Below, piece by piece: positions 25,109-34,389 of a stretch of 64,000 bases of DNA. The stretch spans positions 310,001-374,000 of the forward strand of contig NZ_MXPU01000002.1 of assembly GCF_002204185.1 (NCBI RefSeq), given 5' to 3'. Within the stretch, counting starts at the first letter, position 1, and each line of letters starts with the position of its first letter. This stretch comes from Rhizobium esperanzae. Lineage in GTDB: Bacteria > Pseudomonadota > Alphaproteobacteria > Rhizobiales > Rhizobiaceae. The notes beneath the pieces were generated by a model that made no database searches, was not told the origin of the DNA, and worked only from the letters and a program-made list of their open reading frames with translations. The position numbers and the translations under genes are program-made.

Positions 25109-25933
25109 ATGCGCATGACAAAGTTGTTTCTGGCGGCCGCTGCGGCAATGGGCGTCCTCCACGCGGTACCGGCGTTCGCACAAGGACCGCAATGTGGCAA
25201 TACCAGCGCCGGCTTCGACGCCTGGGTCGCCGATTTCAAGCAGACGGCAGCGGCCAATGGCGTCAGCCAATCGGTGCTCAACCGCGCCTTCGCTAACGTC
25301 AACTACAACAAGCCGACGATCGCCGCCGACCGCGGCCAGAAAAGCTTCAAGCTCTCCTTCGACGCCTTCATGCAGAAGCGCGGCGGTGCCGCCGTCATTT
25401 CCCGCGGCCGGTCGATGAAAGCGGCCAACCAGGCCCTTTTTGCCTCGATCGAACGCCGCTTCGGCGTTCCCGCCGGTCCGCTGATCGCAATCTGGGGCAT
25501 GGAGACCGGTTTCGGCAGCTATATGGGCAACCAGCATACGCTCTCGGCTGTGTCGACCCTTGCCTATGACTGCCGTCGTTCGGACTATTTCACCGATCAG
25601 CTCTATGCTGCGCTCCAGCTGGTTTCCGAGGGTTATCTGAGCCCGCAGGCCAAGGGTGCCGCCCATGGTGAAATCGGCCAGACGCAGTTTTTGCCGCGCA
25701 ACGTCGTGCGCTTCGGCGCCGACGGCGATGGCGATGGCCGGGTCGACATGGTCGGCTCCCGCGCCGATGCGCTGGCCTCGACCGCAAATTTCCTCAAGGG
25801 CCACGGCTGGCGTGCCGGCGCCGGCTATCAGCCGGGAGAGCCAAATTTCACCGCGATCCAGGGCTGGAACGCCGCCAGCGTTTATCAGCAGGCGATTGCC
25901 TATATCGGCCAGCAGATCGACGGCGGCAGATAA
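25109..25933 (+). CDS. lytic murein transglycosylase (MltB-like, SLT_2 family)
   Basis: Periplasmic enzyme of 274 residues that cleaves the MurNAc-GlcNAc bond of peptidoglycan with formation of 1,6-anhydro ends. Signal peptide 1-24 (AVPAFA). The N-terminal part FDAWVADFKQTAAANGVSQ and the catalytic Glu132 in WGMETGFGSYMG are typical of MltB. GEIGQTQFLPRNV and the DGDGDGRVDMV loop, which probably binds calcium as in Slt35, follow. There is no lipobox, so it is soluble rather than an outer-membrane lipoprotein, and no C-terminal peptidoglycan-binding domain is present. A single-gene unit. Confidence 0.9.
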   Translation: MRMTKLFLAAAAAMGVLHAVPAFAQGPQCGNTSAGFDAWVADFKQTAAANGVSQSVLNRAFANVNYNKPTIAADRGQKSFKLSFDAFMQKRGGAAVISRGRSMKAANQALFASIERRFGVPAGPLIAIWGMETGFGSYMGNQHTLSAVSTLAYDCRRSDYFTDQLYAALQLVSEGYLSPQAKGAAHGEIGQTQFLPRNVVRFGADGDGDGRVDMVGSRADALASTANFLKGHGWRAGAGYQPGEPNFTAIQGWNAASVYQQAIAYIGQQIDGGR

Positions 25934-26013
25934 CACTTCATTGACAACGATACCGAGCTTTTCCAGCCTAACCTGGAAAAGCTCTGGAAACGCTGCTGCG
26001 AAGGCGGCGTTTT

Positions 26014-27633
26014 TCATATGCGGGAATCAAAACCGCCGCCCGATGCCGTCTTGCGTCGCTCCTCCTGCGGCGGAGCCGGCACCACCGGCCCCGACACCAC
26101 GCAATTGCGGCCGGAGGCCTTGGCGGCGTAGAGCGCCAGATCGGCGCGTTTGACCAGATCCTCGAAGTTCCGGTTGGCGGCGTCGTTTGCCCGGCCGGCG
26201 CATCCGAAGCTCGCCGTGACCTTGAGGAGATCGCCACTCGCAAGAGGGATTTCCGCCGCCTCGATCGCCTGTCGCACGCGCTCGGCGACGATGGCGGCGT
26301 TGTCGGGCGTCGAATCCGGCAAAAGCGCCAGAAACTCCTCGCCCCCATGCCGCACCAAGAGATCGAAGGAACGAAAATTCTGGCGCGCAACGCCGGCGAC
26401 GTGCCGCAGCACGGCATCGCCGGCATCGTGGCCGTGGATATCGTTGATTTTCTTGAAATGATCGAGATCGAAGAGGACGACGGAAATCCAGTGCGAGCCG
26501 TGCTCGGCCTGCGTAAGGAGCGCGGAGGCGGCGACCTCGAAGCCGCGCCTGTTGTAGAGCCCCGTCAGAAGATCGGTTTGAGCAGCGTTGCGCAACTCAC
26601 CCACCAGCGTCTCCCGGTCCCGAGCGAGCTTGTCGATCAGCCGAAGTCCTCTTGCCGCCAGCATCATTACCAGCGTGGCGAGAATCAACAGGCCTGCGCA
26701 CAGCGCCAGAATCTGTATCAGGTGTATGTGCGAGAGCGTGGAAAACTGTTCGCCGGTCTCGTGAATATCGCTCGCAGCCTCGACCATCTTTTGCTGAAGG
26801 AAAGCCATGCGTTCGCGCTGTGCGGCCGCCCAGGCGTCGCCCATTGCGCGCGACGGCCGCGACCCGGCGAGAATGGCGTCGGTGATCGCATTCGCCTTCA
26901 GTTGGTCGCCGCGACCGAGATAGGCAACGATGTCGCGCACGATCGGCGCGGTCGAATGGAAGACCATGTGATCCATGCCGGCACCGAGCATGGTCTTGCC
27001 TTGAATGAACAATTCGATCGGAAATCGGGCAGAAACATCTTGATTGAGGTAACGAGTGCCGATTCCGGTAATCAATCTTTCGCCGTAGTAGGTGAGCAGG
27101 ATGCCCATCAGTTGGTTGGATTTTTCAAGCAGCACCGGGTCGCTGATCAGCGGTGAAAGTGCGTCGACGACCGCAAGCTGCTTGAGAGCCGCATACCAGT
27201 AGATGGAACCGGGATTGCTGCCGGAATAACGGCCCTGGTCGACCGCGCTTCGCGCGGCGACGATGCGGCTATAGGCAAGGCTGAGGGCCGACAATTCACC
27301 TGCAAGCCCTTGATCGAGCGTATCGCGAGGCGGCAAGCTGGCATAGAAAGCGCGGCGTTCGCGATCCAGCGTCAGTCGGCTTTGCTGCATGTCGACAGCA
27401 GTCCCGCTGCTGGGATGCGCGAGATAGCGGCGAGTGGCATCGATTTCGCTCAGAATTTCCGTGGCCGCGATCGACCCGCCACGCGCAAGTACGTCGGCGA
27501 ACTGCCGGTCCTTCTCGAGATCTCTGTATTGCAGGATCGAAGTTCGAAGGACGAAGACGCCTTCAATGAGCATGAAGACGAACGGCAGCAGGATGGCGGC
27601 CAGGATAACCTTTTTGATGGTTTCAAACTTCAT
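26014..27633 (-). CDS. membrane diguanylate cyclase (GGDEF)
   Basis: Protein of 539 residues that should make cyclic di-GMP. One helix at about residues 8-30, a predicted periplasmic helical sensor of about 270 residues, a second helix at about 304-328, and a C-terminal GGDEF domain from about 350. The active site reads RHGGEEF (GGEEF at 430-434) and the inhibitory I-site RSFD ends five residues before it, so product inhibition is likely. The sensor part is helical and resembles no domain I can name; a nitrate-sensing-like four-helix fold is possible. ATG 27633 is chosen over TTG 27654. No EAL domain is present. Confidence 0.9.
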   Translation of the reverse strand: MKFETIKKVILAAILLPFVFMLIEGVFVLRTSILQYRDLEKDRQFADVLARGGSIAATEILSEIDATRRYLAHPSSGTAVDMQQSRLTLDRERRAFYASLPPRDTLDQGLAGELSALSLAYSRIVAARSAVDQGRYSGSNPGSIYWYAALKQLAVVDALSPLISDPVLLEKSNQLMGILLTYYGERLITGIGTRYLNQDVSARFPIELFIQGKTMLGAGMDHMVFHSTAPIVRDIVAYLGRGDQLKANAITDAILAGSRPSRAMGDAWAAAQRERMAFLQQKMVEAASDIHETGEQFSTLSHIHLIQILALCAGLLILATLVMMLAARGLRLIDKLARDRETLVGELRNAAQTDLLTGLYNRRGFEVAASALLTQAEHGSHWISVVLFDLDHFKKINDIHGHDAGDAVLRHVAGVARQNFRSFDLLVRHGGEEFLALLPDSTPDNAAIVAERVRQAIEAAEIPLASGDLLKVTASFGCAGRANDAANRNFEDLVKRADLALYAAKASGRNCVVSGPVVPAPPQEERRKTASGGGFDSRI

Positions 27634-27723
27634 CGCCAATCGCCACGTGGTCAAATGCCGGTCATGTGCAGCCGATTAGAAGCTTAACAGCAATCCTTAA
27701 AAAAGTGATAAACCGGTACGCTC

Positions 27724-28365
27724 CTAGATTTCGGGACGGATGAAATCGCGTGTTTCGGCGTCCATGACCCAGAGCTCGCCGGTCGAGATATCGAACCAGG
27801 CGCCATGAAGGTGCATTTTTCCTGCGTCCTCGAGCGCCTTGATTTCCGGGAAGGTTCTGAGATTGTTGAGCGAATTGCGAATGGAGACACGCTCCAACGC
27901 CGTCTGCCGCTCGGCCGCGGTCATCACGTCATTGCTCTGGATCTGCTCGGCTGCGGGTTTGACCAGCGACATCCACCGGCCGATGAAATCGCCGGGCGAT
28001 AACGGCTCGGCATTCGGATCGAGTGCCGCCCGAATGCCGCCGCAGCGGCCATGGCCCATTACCACGATATCCGAGACCTTCAGCGCCTGCACGGCAAATT
28101 CAAGAGCGGCCGACGTCGAATGGAAATGACCGTCCGGCTCGTAGGGCGGCACCATATTGGCAACGTTGCGGATGACGAAAAGCTCGCCCGGGCCGGCATC
28201 GAAGATCAGCTCGGGAGCCGCACGCGAGTCCGAACAGGCAATGACCAGCGTGCTCGGGTTCTGGCCGTTTTCGGCAAGTTGCCGATACCTGTCGCGGGCG
28301 TCGGCATAACGCCCGTTCATAAAGTTGCGATAACCGTTCAGAAGGGTGTTGGGAAAACGCTGCAT
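27724..28365 (-). CDS. beta-class carbonic anhydrase
   Basis: Cytoplasmic enzyme of 213 residues interconverting CO2 and bicarbonate. Zinc ligands Cys44 (ACSDSR, with Asp46 and Arg48 of the catalytic dyad), His105 and Cys108 (GHGRCGG) are all present. GELFVIRNVANMVPP is the conserved dimer region. The C-terminal WFDISTGELWVMD is typical of the plant/bacterial-type enzymes. It has no signal peptide. It starts 72 bases after the end of pdxY on the same strand; the two may or may not share a transcript. Confidence 0.93.
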   Translation of the reverse strand: MQRFPNTLLNGYRNFMNGRYADARDRYRQLAENGQNPSTLVIACSDSRAAPELIFDAGPGELFVIRNVANMVPPYEPDGHFHSTSAALEFAVQALKVSDIVVMGHGRCGGIRAALDPNAEPLSPGDFIGRWMSLVKPAAEQIQSNDVMTAAERQTALERVSIRNSLNNLRTFPEIKALEDAGKMHLHGAWFDISTGELWVMDAETRDFIRPEI

Positions 28366-28436
28366 GCCTCTGGATTAGCGCGGGCGGAAGACAAGATCAA
28401 CTGCTGCACCGCAAAATGCGCACATTGACAAATGCG

Positions 28437-29312
28437 TCATTTTTTCCGCCGCTGCGCCGGGTGTACGAGCCGGCGCATCTGCACCATGGCCATCGGCGTC
28501 GACAGACTGGACGCATCGCTGGCCAGCATCAACTCGTTGCTGCCGCGCTTGACCGCACGCGCAAGCACTTCGAACACGCTGGCGGTGGCAAGCTGCAACG
28601 CCTTTTCATCCTCGAGGCCGGACAGCAGGCGCGACAGGAAAACGGCGGCGAGCAGGTCGCCGAGACCATTCGGCGGGTTCTGGACGATGCGATGCTCGGC
28701 AAGCAGCGCGTGACGGCCGGAAAGGAAGAGATTGCCGGTACCGCCCGCCATCATGGGCACCGCCGAGGTGACGAGCATGCGCGACGGCCCGAGCGCCAGC
28801 GCTGCCTCCATGATTGCGCTGTTGTCATCGAGCGCTGCTCCCGACAGCCAGGCGAGCTCGTACCGGTTCGGCGTTGCGAGCGAGGCCAGCGGAATGAGAT
28901 GATCACGAATGGCCTCGGCTGTGGCTTCCGGCACGTAGAGGCCGCCGAGATCGCCCATGACCGGATCGCAGACATAAAGCAGTTCGGGATTGTTTTGCCG
29001 GAGCGCAGCGATCAGCCGGGCGACCGAGCGTGCCTGGGCGGCATTGCCGAAATAGCCCGAAAGCACTGCCCTGACTTCACCGATCCAGGGCGCGCGGATC
29101 AGGTCGTCGATCGCCGCGTCGAAATCCCCTTCGGCAAATGTCAGCCGCGTCGAACGGCCATGGCCGGGATGCCAGGGCAGGACGATGGTCGGCAGCGCCC
29201 AGACCGGATGGCCGAGCGTCTCCAGCGCAAACACCGCCGCCCGATTGCCAACCGAGCCACGCACGACGTGGCTGGAAATAACGATGACTGCGCCCGCTGC
29301 ATTTTCCGACAT
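28437..29312 (-). CDS. pdxY: pyridoxal kinase PdxY
   Basis: Ribokinase-family enzyme of 291 residues that phosphorylates pyridoxal in the PLP salvage pathway. Key parts: VIVISSHVVRGSVGNRAAVFALE at the N-terminus (pyridoxal pocket), LYVCDPVMGD (ATP/metal region), TPNRYELAWLSG, and the C-terminal anion hole PNGLGDLLAAVFLSRLL containing the GxGD catalytic aspartate. Full length for PdxY. It ends with a basic tail. Upstream lies a 278-bp gap to the divergent glutamate dehydrogenase gene, in which I see no further feature. Confidence 0.92.
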   Translation of the reverse strand: MSENAAGAVIVISSHVVRGSVGNRAAVFALETLGHPVWALPTIVLPWHPGHGRSTRLTFAEGDFDAAIDDLIRAPWIGEVRAVLSGYFGNAAQARSVARLIAALRQNNPELLYVCDPVMGDLGGLYVPEATAEAIRDHLIPLASLATPNRYELAWLSGAALDDNSAIMEAALALGPSRMLVTSAVPMMAGGTGNLFLSGRHALLAEHRIVQNPPNGLGDLLAAVFLSRLLSGLEDEKALQLATASVFEVLARAVKRGSNELMLASDASSLSTPMAMVQMRRLVHPAQRRKK

Positions 29313-29590
29313 GAAATCGAGGTCCGAATGATGATGGCGTTTGATGATCTTTTTGACGCCGGGCTGTCAACCATTCTTCACGTGAGCATGGAAATGTGCC
29401 GCGAAAGCAAAGCCGGAAGAGAGGCCTTGCCAATGCGTTTTGGCCTCAAAAGCGAAAAAATCTCTGACAATTTCCCATTTCCATCGGCAAAAAAGCATCA
29501 AAACAATGCCTGAGGCCTCTCTTTTAGGGATTTTTTCGAGAAATCTTCTGCTAGCTTGCAAAAAATCAGTCCATTGCGGGGAGGCGATTC

Positions 29591-32500
29591 ATGGCTGCCA
29601 GAAACAATCCGAAACGGGAAAAGCAGATCAAAACTGCGCGCAAGATCGCCAAGGCGATGAGCGAGGCGCATCTCGATCCGGAAATTCTCTTCGGCCGGGC
29701 GAGCAATGACGATCTGGAACTCTATACGCCCGACATGCTGGCGCGCTCTGCCGTGCATTCTGCAAAGGAACTTGCCGCCTGGAGCGGCAAGGCGCCCCGC
29801 GTCAGCATCGACACAATTGCCGAGGTGACGCCTGGCGGCACCGCCGTTTCGGTGCTGTCGGTGACTGACCGGAACATGCCTTTCCTGTATGAATCGGTCA
29901 TGGGTGAAGTGACGAGCACCTATCGCGATCTGTTCATGGCCGTGCACCCCATCCTCGTCATGGAAAAGGGCAAAGCTCCCGCGCTCTACTCCGCCGACCA
30001 CCCGAGCGATCCCGCCGCCCGAGTCAGCCATATCCAGCTCCACATTGCCCCGTTGAACTCCACCCAGGCTGCCGATCTCGTCAAGCGCGTCCAGACCGTG
30101 CTCGAACAGGTCCGCCTGTCGGTCTCGGATTGGAAGCCGATGCTTGCCAAGCTCGACGGGGTGATCACCGAGCTTTCGGCCAACGGCGCCGGCCGCAGGA
30201 AGGCCGAACATGCCGAGGCGGTAGCCTTCCTGACCTGGCTGCGCGACGAGAATTTCACCTTCCTCGGCATGCGTGAATATATTTATTCGGGCAAGGGCGC
30301 CGACGCCAAGGTCGAGCGCGACAAGGGCGCCGGCCTCGGCATCCTCTCCAACCCAGACGTTCTCGTGCTGCGCACCGGCAAGGACGCCGTGACCACCACG
30401 CCGGAGATCCTTGCCTTCCTCGACGGCCCCGAGTTTTTGATCGTCACCAAGGCGAATGTAAAATCGATCGTCCATCGCCGCGCCTATATGGATTATGTCG
30501 GCGTCAAACGGTTCGATGCCGAGGGCAACGTCACCGGCGAGCTGCGCATCGTCGGTCTTTTCACCTCGACGGCCTATACCTCGCTCGCCTCCGAAATCCC
30601 GCTGCTGCGCTCGAAGATCGAAAAGGTGAAGGAGCATTTCGGCTTCGACCCGATGAGCCATTCCGGCCGCATGCTCGACAACACGCTGGAATCCTACCCG
30701 CGCGACGACCTCTTCCAGATCGACACGACGCTGCTTGCAAGCTTTGCCGAGCAGATCAACGATCTCGCCGACCGGCCGCGCGTGCGCGTCCTGCCGCGCA
30801 TCGACCATTTCGACCGCTTCGTCTCGGTCATCGTCTATGTTCCGCGTGAGGAATATGACTCGATCGTGCGCGAGCGGATCGGCACCTATCTGAAGACGGT
30901 CTATGACGGCCGTGTCTCCGCCTATTACCCGGCTTTTCCCGAAGGCGGCGTCGCGCGCGTGCACTTCATCATCGGCCGTTCCGGCGGCAAGACGCCACGC
31001 ATTCCGCAAGCCAAGCTCGAGCAGACGATCCGCGAAATCACCGCCCGCTGGGACGACCGTTTCGAAGCGCTGGCCGGGCCCAAGGCGCCGAAAATATCGG
31101 TCGACCAGGCCTTCCAGGATTCCTTCACCCCGGAAGAAACCGTCGCTGATCTCGCCGATATCGGCGCCTGCGCCGCCGGCGAGCCGCTCCGCATCCAGTT
31201 CTATCATCGTCAGGAAGGCCATGGCCGCATCCTCTCGCTGAAGATCTTCCACGCCGGCGGTCAGTTGGCGCTGTCGCGCCGCGTGCCGCTTCTCGAGAAT
31301 CTCGGCTTCAATGTCGTCAGCGAACGCACCTTCGATATCGGAGTACCGGTCGCCGACGGCGAAACCAAACTCGTCGTGCTGCACGACATGGAGCTCGAGA
31401 CCCGCACCGGCGGCGAAATCGATCTGCACCGGTATGGCGCTGCGCTCGAGGAAGCCTTCGTCGCCGCCTTCGCCGGCACGATCGACAATGACAGCTTCAA
31501 CCGGCTGATCCTTTCGGCGGGGCTCTCGGCCCGTGAGACGAATGTGCTGCGCGCCTATGCCCGTTATCTCAGACAGGCCGGCATCGCCTATTCGCAGGAC
31601 TATATCGCAACGACGCTCGACAAATATCCTGGTGTGGCCGCAGCGATCTTCCGCCTGTTCCACGACACGCTCGATCCCAAGCTTTCCGACAAGGCCCGCG
31701 TCAAGAAGATCGCCGACCTGCACCAGGCGATCGAGGCCGAGCTTGCCAACGTGCCGAGCCTGGACGACGACCGCATCCTGCGCCGTTACGTCAACATCGT
31801 CGACGCGACGCTGCGCACCAACTATTTCCAGAAGAACCCCGACGGGTCGGCGAAAGCCATGCTGGCCTTCAAGCTCGATCCGCACCTGGTCGACGGGCTG
31901 CCGCAACCGAAACCCTTCCGCGAGATGTTCGTCTACGGCGTCGAGGTCGAAGGCGTGCACCTGCGCTTCGGCAAGGTGGCGCGCGGCGGTCTGCGCTGGT
32001 CGGACCGGGCCGAGGATTACCGCACCGAGGTACTCGGCCTGGTCAAAGCACAGCAGGTGAAGAACGCCGTCATCGTGCCCGTCGGCGCCAAAGGCGGCTT
32101 CTACCCGAAAAAGCTGCCGGTGGGCGGCAGCCGCGACGAGATCTTCAATGCTGGCCGGGAGGCTTACAAGACCTATATTCGCACGCTGCTGTCGATCACC
32201 GACAACATCTCCGGCGCCGAGGTCGTGCCGCCGACGGATACGATCAGGCTTGATGGCGACGATCCCTATTTCGTCGTCGCCGCCGACAAGGGCACCGCGA
32301 CCTTCTCCGACACCGCCAATGCTCTGGCGCAGGAGGCGGGTTTCTGGCTGGACGACGCCTTCGCCTCCGGTGGCTCGGCCGGTTACGATCACAAGAAGAT
32401 GGGCATCACCGCGCGCGGCGCCTGGGAAACCGTAAAACGCCATTTCCGCGAAATGGACATCGACATCCAGACGACACCCTTTACCGTCGCCGGCGTCGGC

Positions 32501-34366
32501 GACATGTCGGGCGACGTCTTCGGCAACGGTATGCTGCTCTCCCCGAAGATCCGGCTCATCGCCGCCTTCGATCACCGCGACATCATTATCGATCCCGATC
32601 CCGATATGGAAAAGACGCTGGCCGAGCGGCAGCGCCTCTTCAATCTGCCGCGCTCGAGCTGGCAGGACTTCGATAAGAACGTCCTTTCGAGGGGCGCGAT
32701 GATCATTTCGCGCTCGGCGAAATCGGTGACGCTGACGCCGGAAGCGGTGAGCGCGATCGGCATCGACAAAGCCTTGGCCACGCCGTTCGAGATCATGACG
32801 GCGATCCTGAAGAGCCCTGTCGATCTGCTCTGGTTCGGTGGCATCGGCACTTATGTGAAAGCGGCGTCCGAAACCGATAGCGAAGTCGGCGACCGCGCCA
32901 ATGACCCGATCCGCATCACGGCGGCGGAAGTGGGCGCCAGGGTGATCGGCGAGGGCGCCAACCTCGGCGTCACGCAGAAGGGCCGCATCGCCTATGGCCT
33001 CAGGGGCGGGCGCTGCAATTCCGACGCCATCGACAACTCGGCCGGCGTCAACACCTCGGACGTCGAGGTCAACATCAAGATCGCCCTGGCGGCCGCCATG
33101 CATGACGGGCGGCTGACGCGAGCAAAACGCGATCAGCTTCTTTCGTCGATGACTGCTGAAGTGGCGGCTCTCGTGCTGCGCAACAATTATCTCCAGTCGC
33201 TGGCGATCTCGCTGACGGAGCGCAAGGGCACGGCAAATGGACTGGAGCTCGGCCGCTTCATGAGCGTGCTCGAAGCCGCCGGTCAGCTGAACCGCAAGGT
33301 CGAGACTTTGCCCGACGACCAGACCCTTGCTGAACGCTATACGGCGGGCAAGCCGCTGACGCGGCCGGAGATCGGCGTGCTGGTGTCCTATGCCAAGATC
33401 GTGCTCTTCGACGCGCTCGCCGCAAGCGATCTGCCCGACGACCCCTATTTTGCGTCGACGCTGTCTAATTACTTCCCGGTCAAGATGCAGAAGTCGAATG
33501 CTGGCGATATCGCCCGCCACCGCCTGCGGCGTGAAATCATCGCGACCGTGCTTGCCAACGAAGCGATCAACCGCGGCGGGCCGAGCTTCATCGTCGCGAT
33601 GATGGATGCAACGGCGGCTTCGGCGCCGGAAGTGGTGCGCGCCGCAATCGTTGCACGTGACGGTTTCGACCTCACCCGACTCTGGGCAGAGACGGATGCG
33701 CTCGACGGCAAGATATCGGGCGGGGTGCAGAACAGCATCTACGAGGAAATCAGCCACAGCTTTGTCGTGCTCACGCGCCTGCTGTTGAAGACCGCCATGA
33801 CCAAGGCGGACATGGCCGAGGTAATTAGCCGGCTGCAGGTCGCTCTCAAGAAGTTGCGGCCTGCTTTCGCAGAACAGGCAGCCGCCGATGCCGCCGCACG
33901 CCAGGCGGAGTACGTGCAGGCGGGTGTGCCCGAAAAGCTCGCTGCCGAGATCGCCAACCTCCAGAGCTTTGCGCTGGTGCCGGAGATCATGCAGATCGCC
34001 GAGCGCACCGGCGAGCCGCTGGTGCGTGCGGCCGAAAATTATTTCGCGGTGTCGAAGACCTTCCGGATCGCCCGGCTGCTGGCGGCAGGCGGCCGAATCC
34101 TCACCTCCGACCACTACGAAAATCTGGCGCTCGCCCGCAGCATCGACCAGATCGCCAGCGCCCGGCGCGACATCGTCATCTCGGCGCTTTCCGATCACGG
34201 CAAGGAGAAGCTGCCCGTCCAGGCCTGGCATGCGCAGGATCGCGTCCGCATCAACCGCATCGTCGAGGAACTTTCGAGCCTCAGCGACAGCGGCGATCCC
34301 AATCTTGCGCGCATTACCGTTGCCGCGGGCATCCTGACCGATCTTGCGCGCGACCGGGCGAGGTGA
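29591..34366 (+). CDS. NAD-specific glutamate dehydrogenase, 180-kDa type
   Basis: Protein of 1591 residues that deaminates glutamate to 2-oxoglutarate and ammonium with NAD+. It belongs to the large GDH class known from Streptomyces, Pseudomonas and Caulobacter (GdhB/GdhZ). The N-terminal 700 or so residues form the class-specific ACT-like regulatory regions. The catalytic part includes RFGKVARGGLRWSDRAEDYRTEVLG, VPVGAKGGF (catalytic lysine) and the NAD-binding region IGEGANLGVTQKGR. GGGGAGG precedes ATG 29591. It is followed directly by a UMF1-type transporter gene 23 bases later. A 1643-codon antisense open frame lies over this gene; it is a composition artefact. Confidence 0.95.
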   Translation: MAARNNPKREKQIKTARKIAKAMSEAHLDPEILFGRASNDDLELYTPDMLARSAVHSAKELAAWSGKAPRVSIDTIAEVTPGGTAVSVLSVTDRNMPFLYESVMGEVTSTYRDLFMAVHPILVMEKGKAPALYSADHPSDPAARVSHIQLHIAPLNSTQAADLVKRVQTVLEQVRLSVSDWKPMLAKLDGVITELSANGAGRRKAEHAEAVAFLTWLRDENFTFLGMREYIYSGKGADAKVERDKGAGLGILSNPDVLVLRTGKDAVTTTPEILAFLDGPEFLIVTKANVKSIVHRRAYMDYVGVKRFDAEGNVTGELRIVGLFTSTAYTSLASEIPLLRSKIEKVKEHFGFDPMSHSGRMLDNTLESYPRDDLFQIDTTLLASFAEQINDLADRPRVRVLPRIDHFDRFVSVIVYVPREEYDSIVRERIGTYLKTVYDGRVSAYYPAFPEGGVARVHFIIGRSGGKTPRIPQAKLEQTIREITARWDDRFEALAGPKAPKISVDQAFQDSFTPEETVADLADIGACAAGEPLRIQFYHRQEGHGRILSLKIFHAGGQLALSRRVPLLENLGFNVVSERTFDIGVPVADGETKLVVLHDMELETRTGGEIDLHRYGAALEEAFVAAFAGTIDNDSFNRLILSAGLSARETNVLRAYARYLRQAGIAYSQDYIATTLDKYPGVAAAIFRLFHDTLDPKLSDKARVKKIADLHQAIEAELANVPSLDDDRILRRYVNIVDATLRTNYFQKNPDGSAKAMLAFKLDPHLVDGLPQPKPFREMFVYGVEVEGVHLRFGKVARGGLRWSDRAEDYRTEVLGLVKAQQVKNAVIVPVGAKGGFYPKKLPVGGSRDEIFNAGREAYKTYIRTLLSITDNISGAEVVPPTDTIRLDGDDPYFVVAADKGTATFSDTANALAQEAGFWLDDAFASGGSAGYDHKKMGITARGAWETVKRHFREMDIDIQTTPFTVAGVGDMSGDVFGNGMLLSPKIRLIAAFDHRDIIIDPDPDMEKTLAERQRLFNLPRSSWQDFDKNVLSRGAMIISRSAKSVTLTPEAVSAIGIDKALATPFEIMTAILKSPVDLLWFGGIGTYVKAASETDSEVGDRANDPIRITAAEVGARVIGEGANLGVTQKGRIAYGLRGGRCNSDAIDNSAGVNTSDVEVNIKIALAAAMHDGRLTRAKRDQLLSSMTAEVAALVLRNNYLQSLAISLTERKGTANGLELGRFMSVLEAAGQLNRKVETLPDDQTLAERYTAGKPLTRPEIGVLVSYAKIVLFDALAASDLPDDPYFASTLSNYFPVKMQKSNAGDIARHRLRREIIATVLANEAINRGGPSFIVAMMDATAASAPEVVRAAIVARDGFDLTRLWAETDALDGKISGGVQNSIYEEISHSFVVLTRLLLKTAMTKADMAEVISRLQVALKKLRPAFAEQAAADAAARQAEYVQAGVPEKLAAEIANLQSFALVPEIMQIAERTGEPLVRAAENYFAVSKTFRIARLLAAGGRILTSDHYENLALARSIDQIASARRDIVISALSDHGKEKLPVQAWHAQDRVRINRIVEELSSLSDSGDPNLARITVAAGILTDLARDRAR

Positions 34367-34389
34367 GACAGTCCGCCAAAAAGGAGCGG

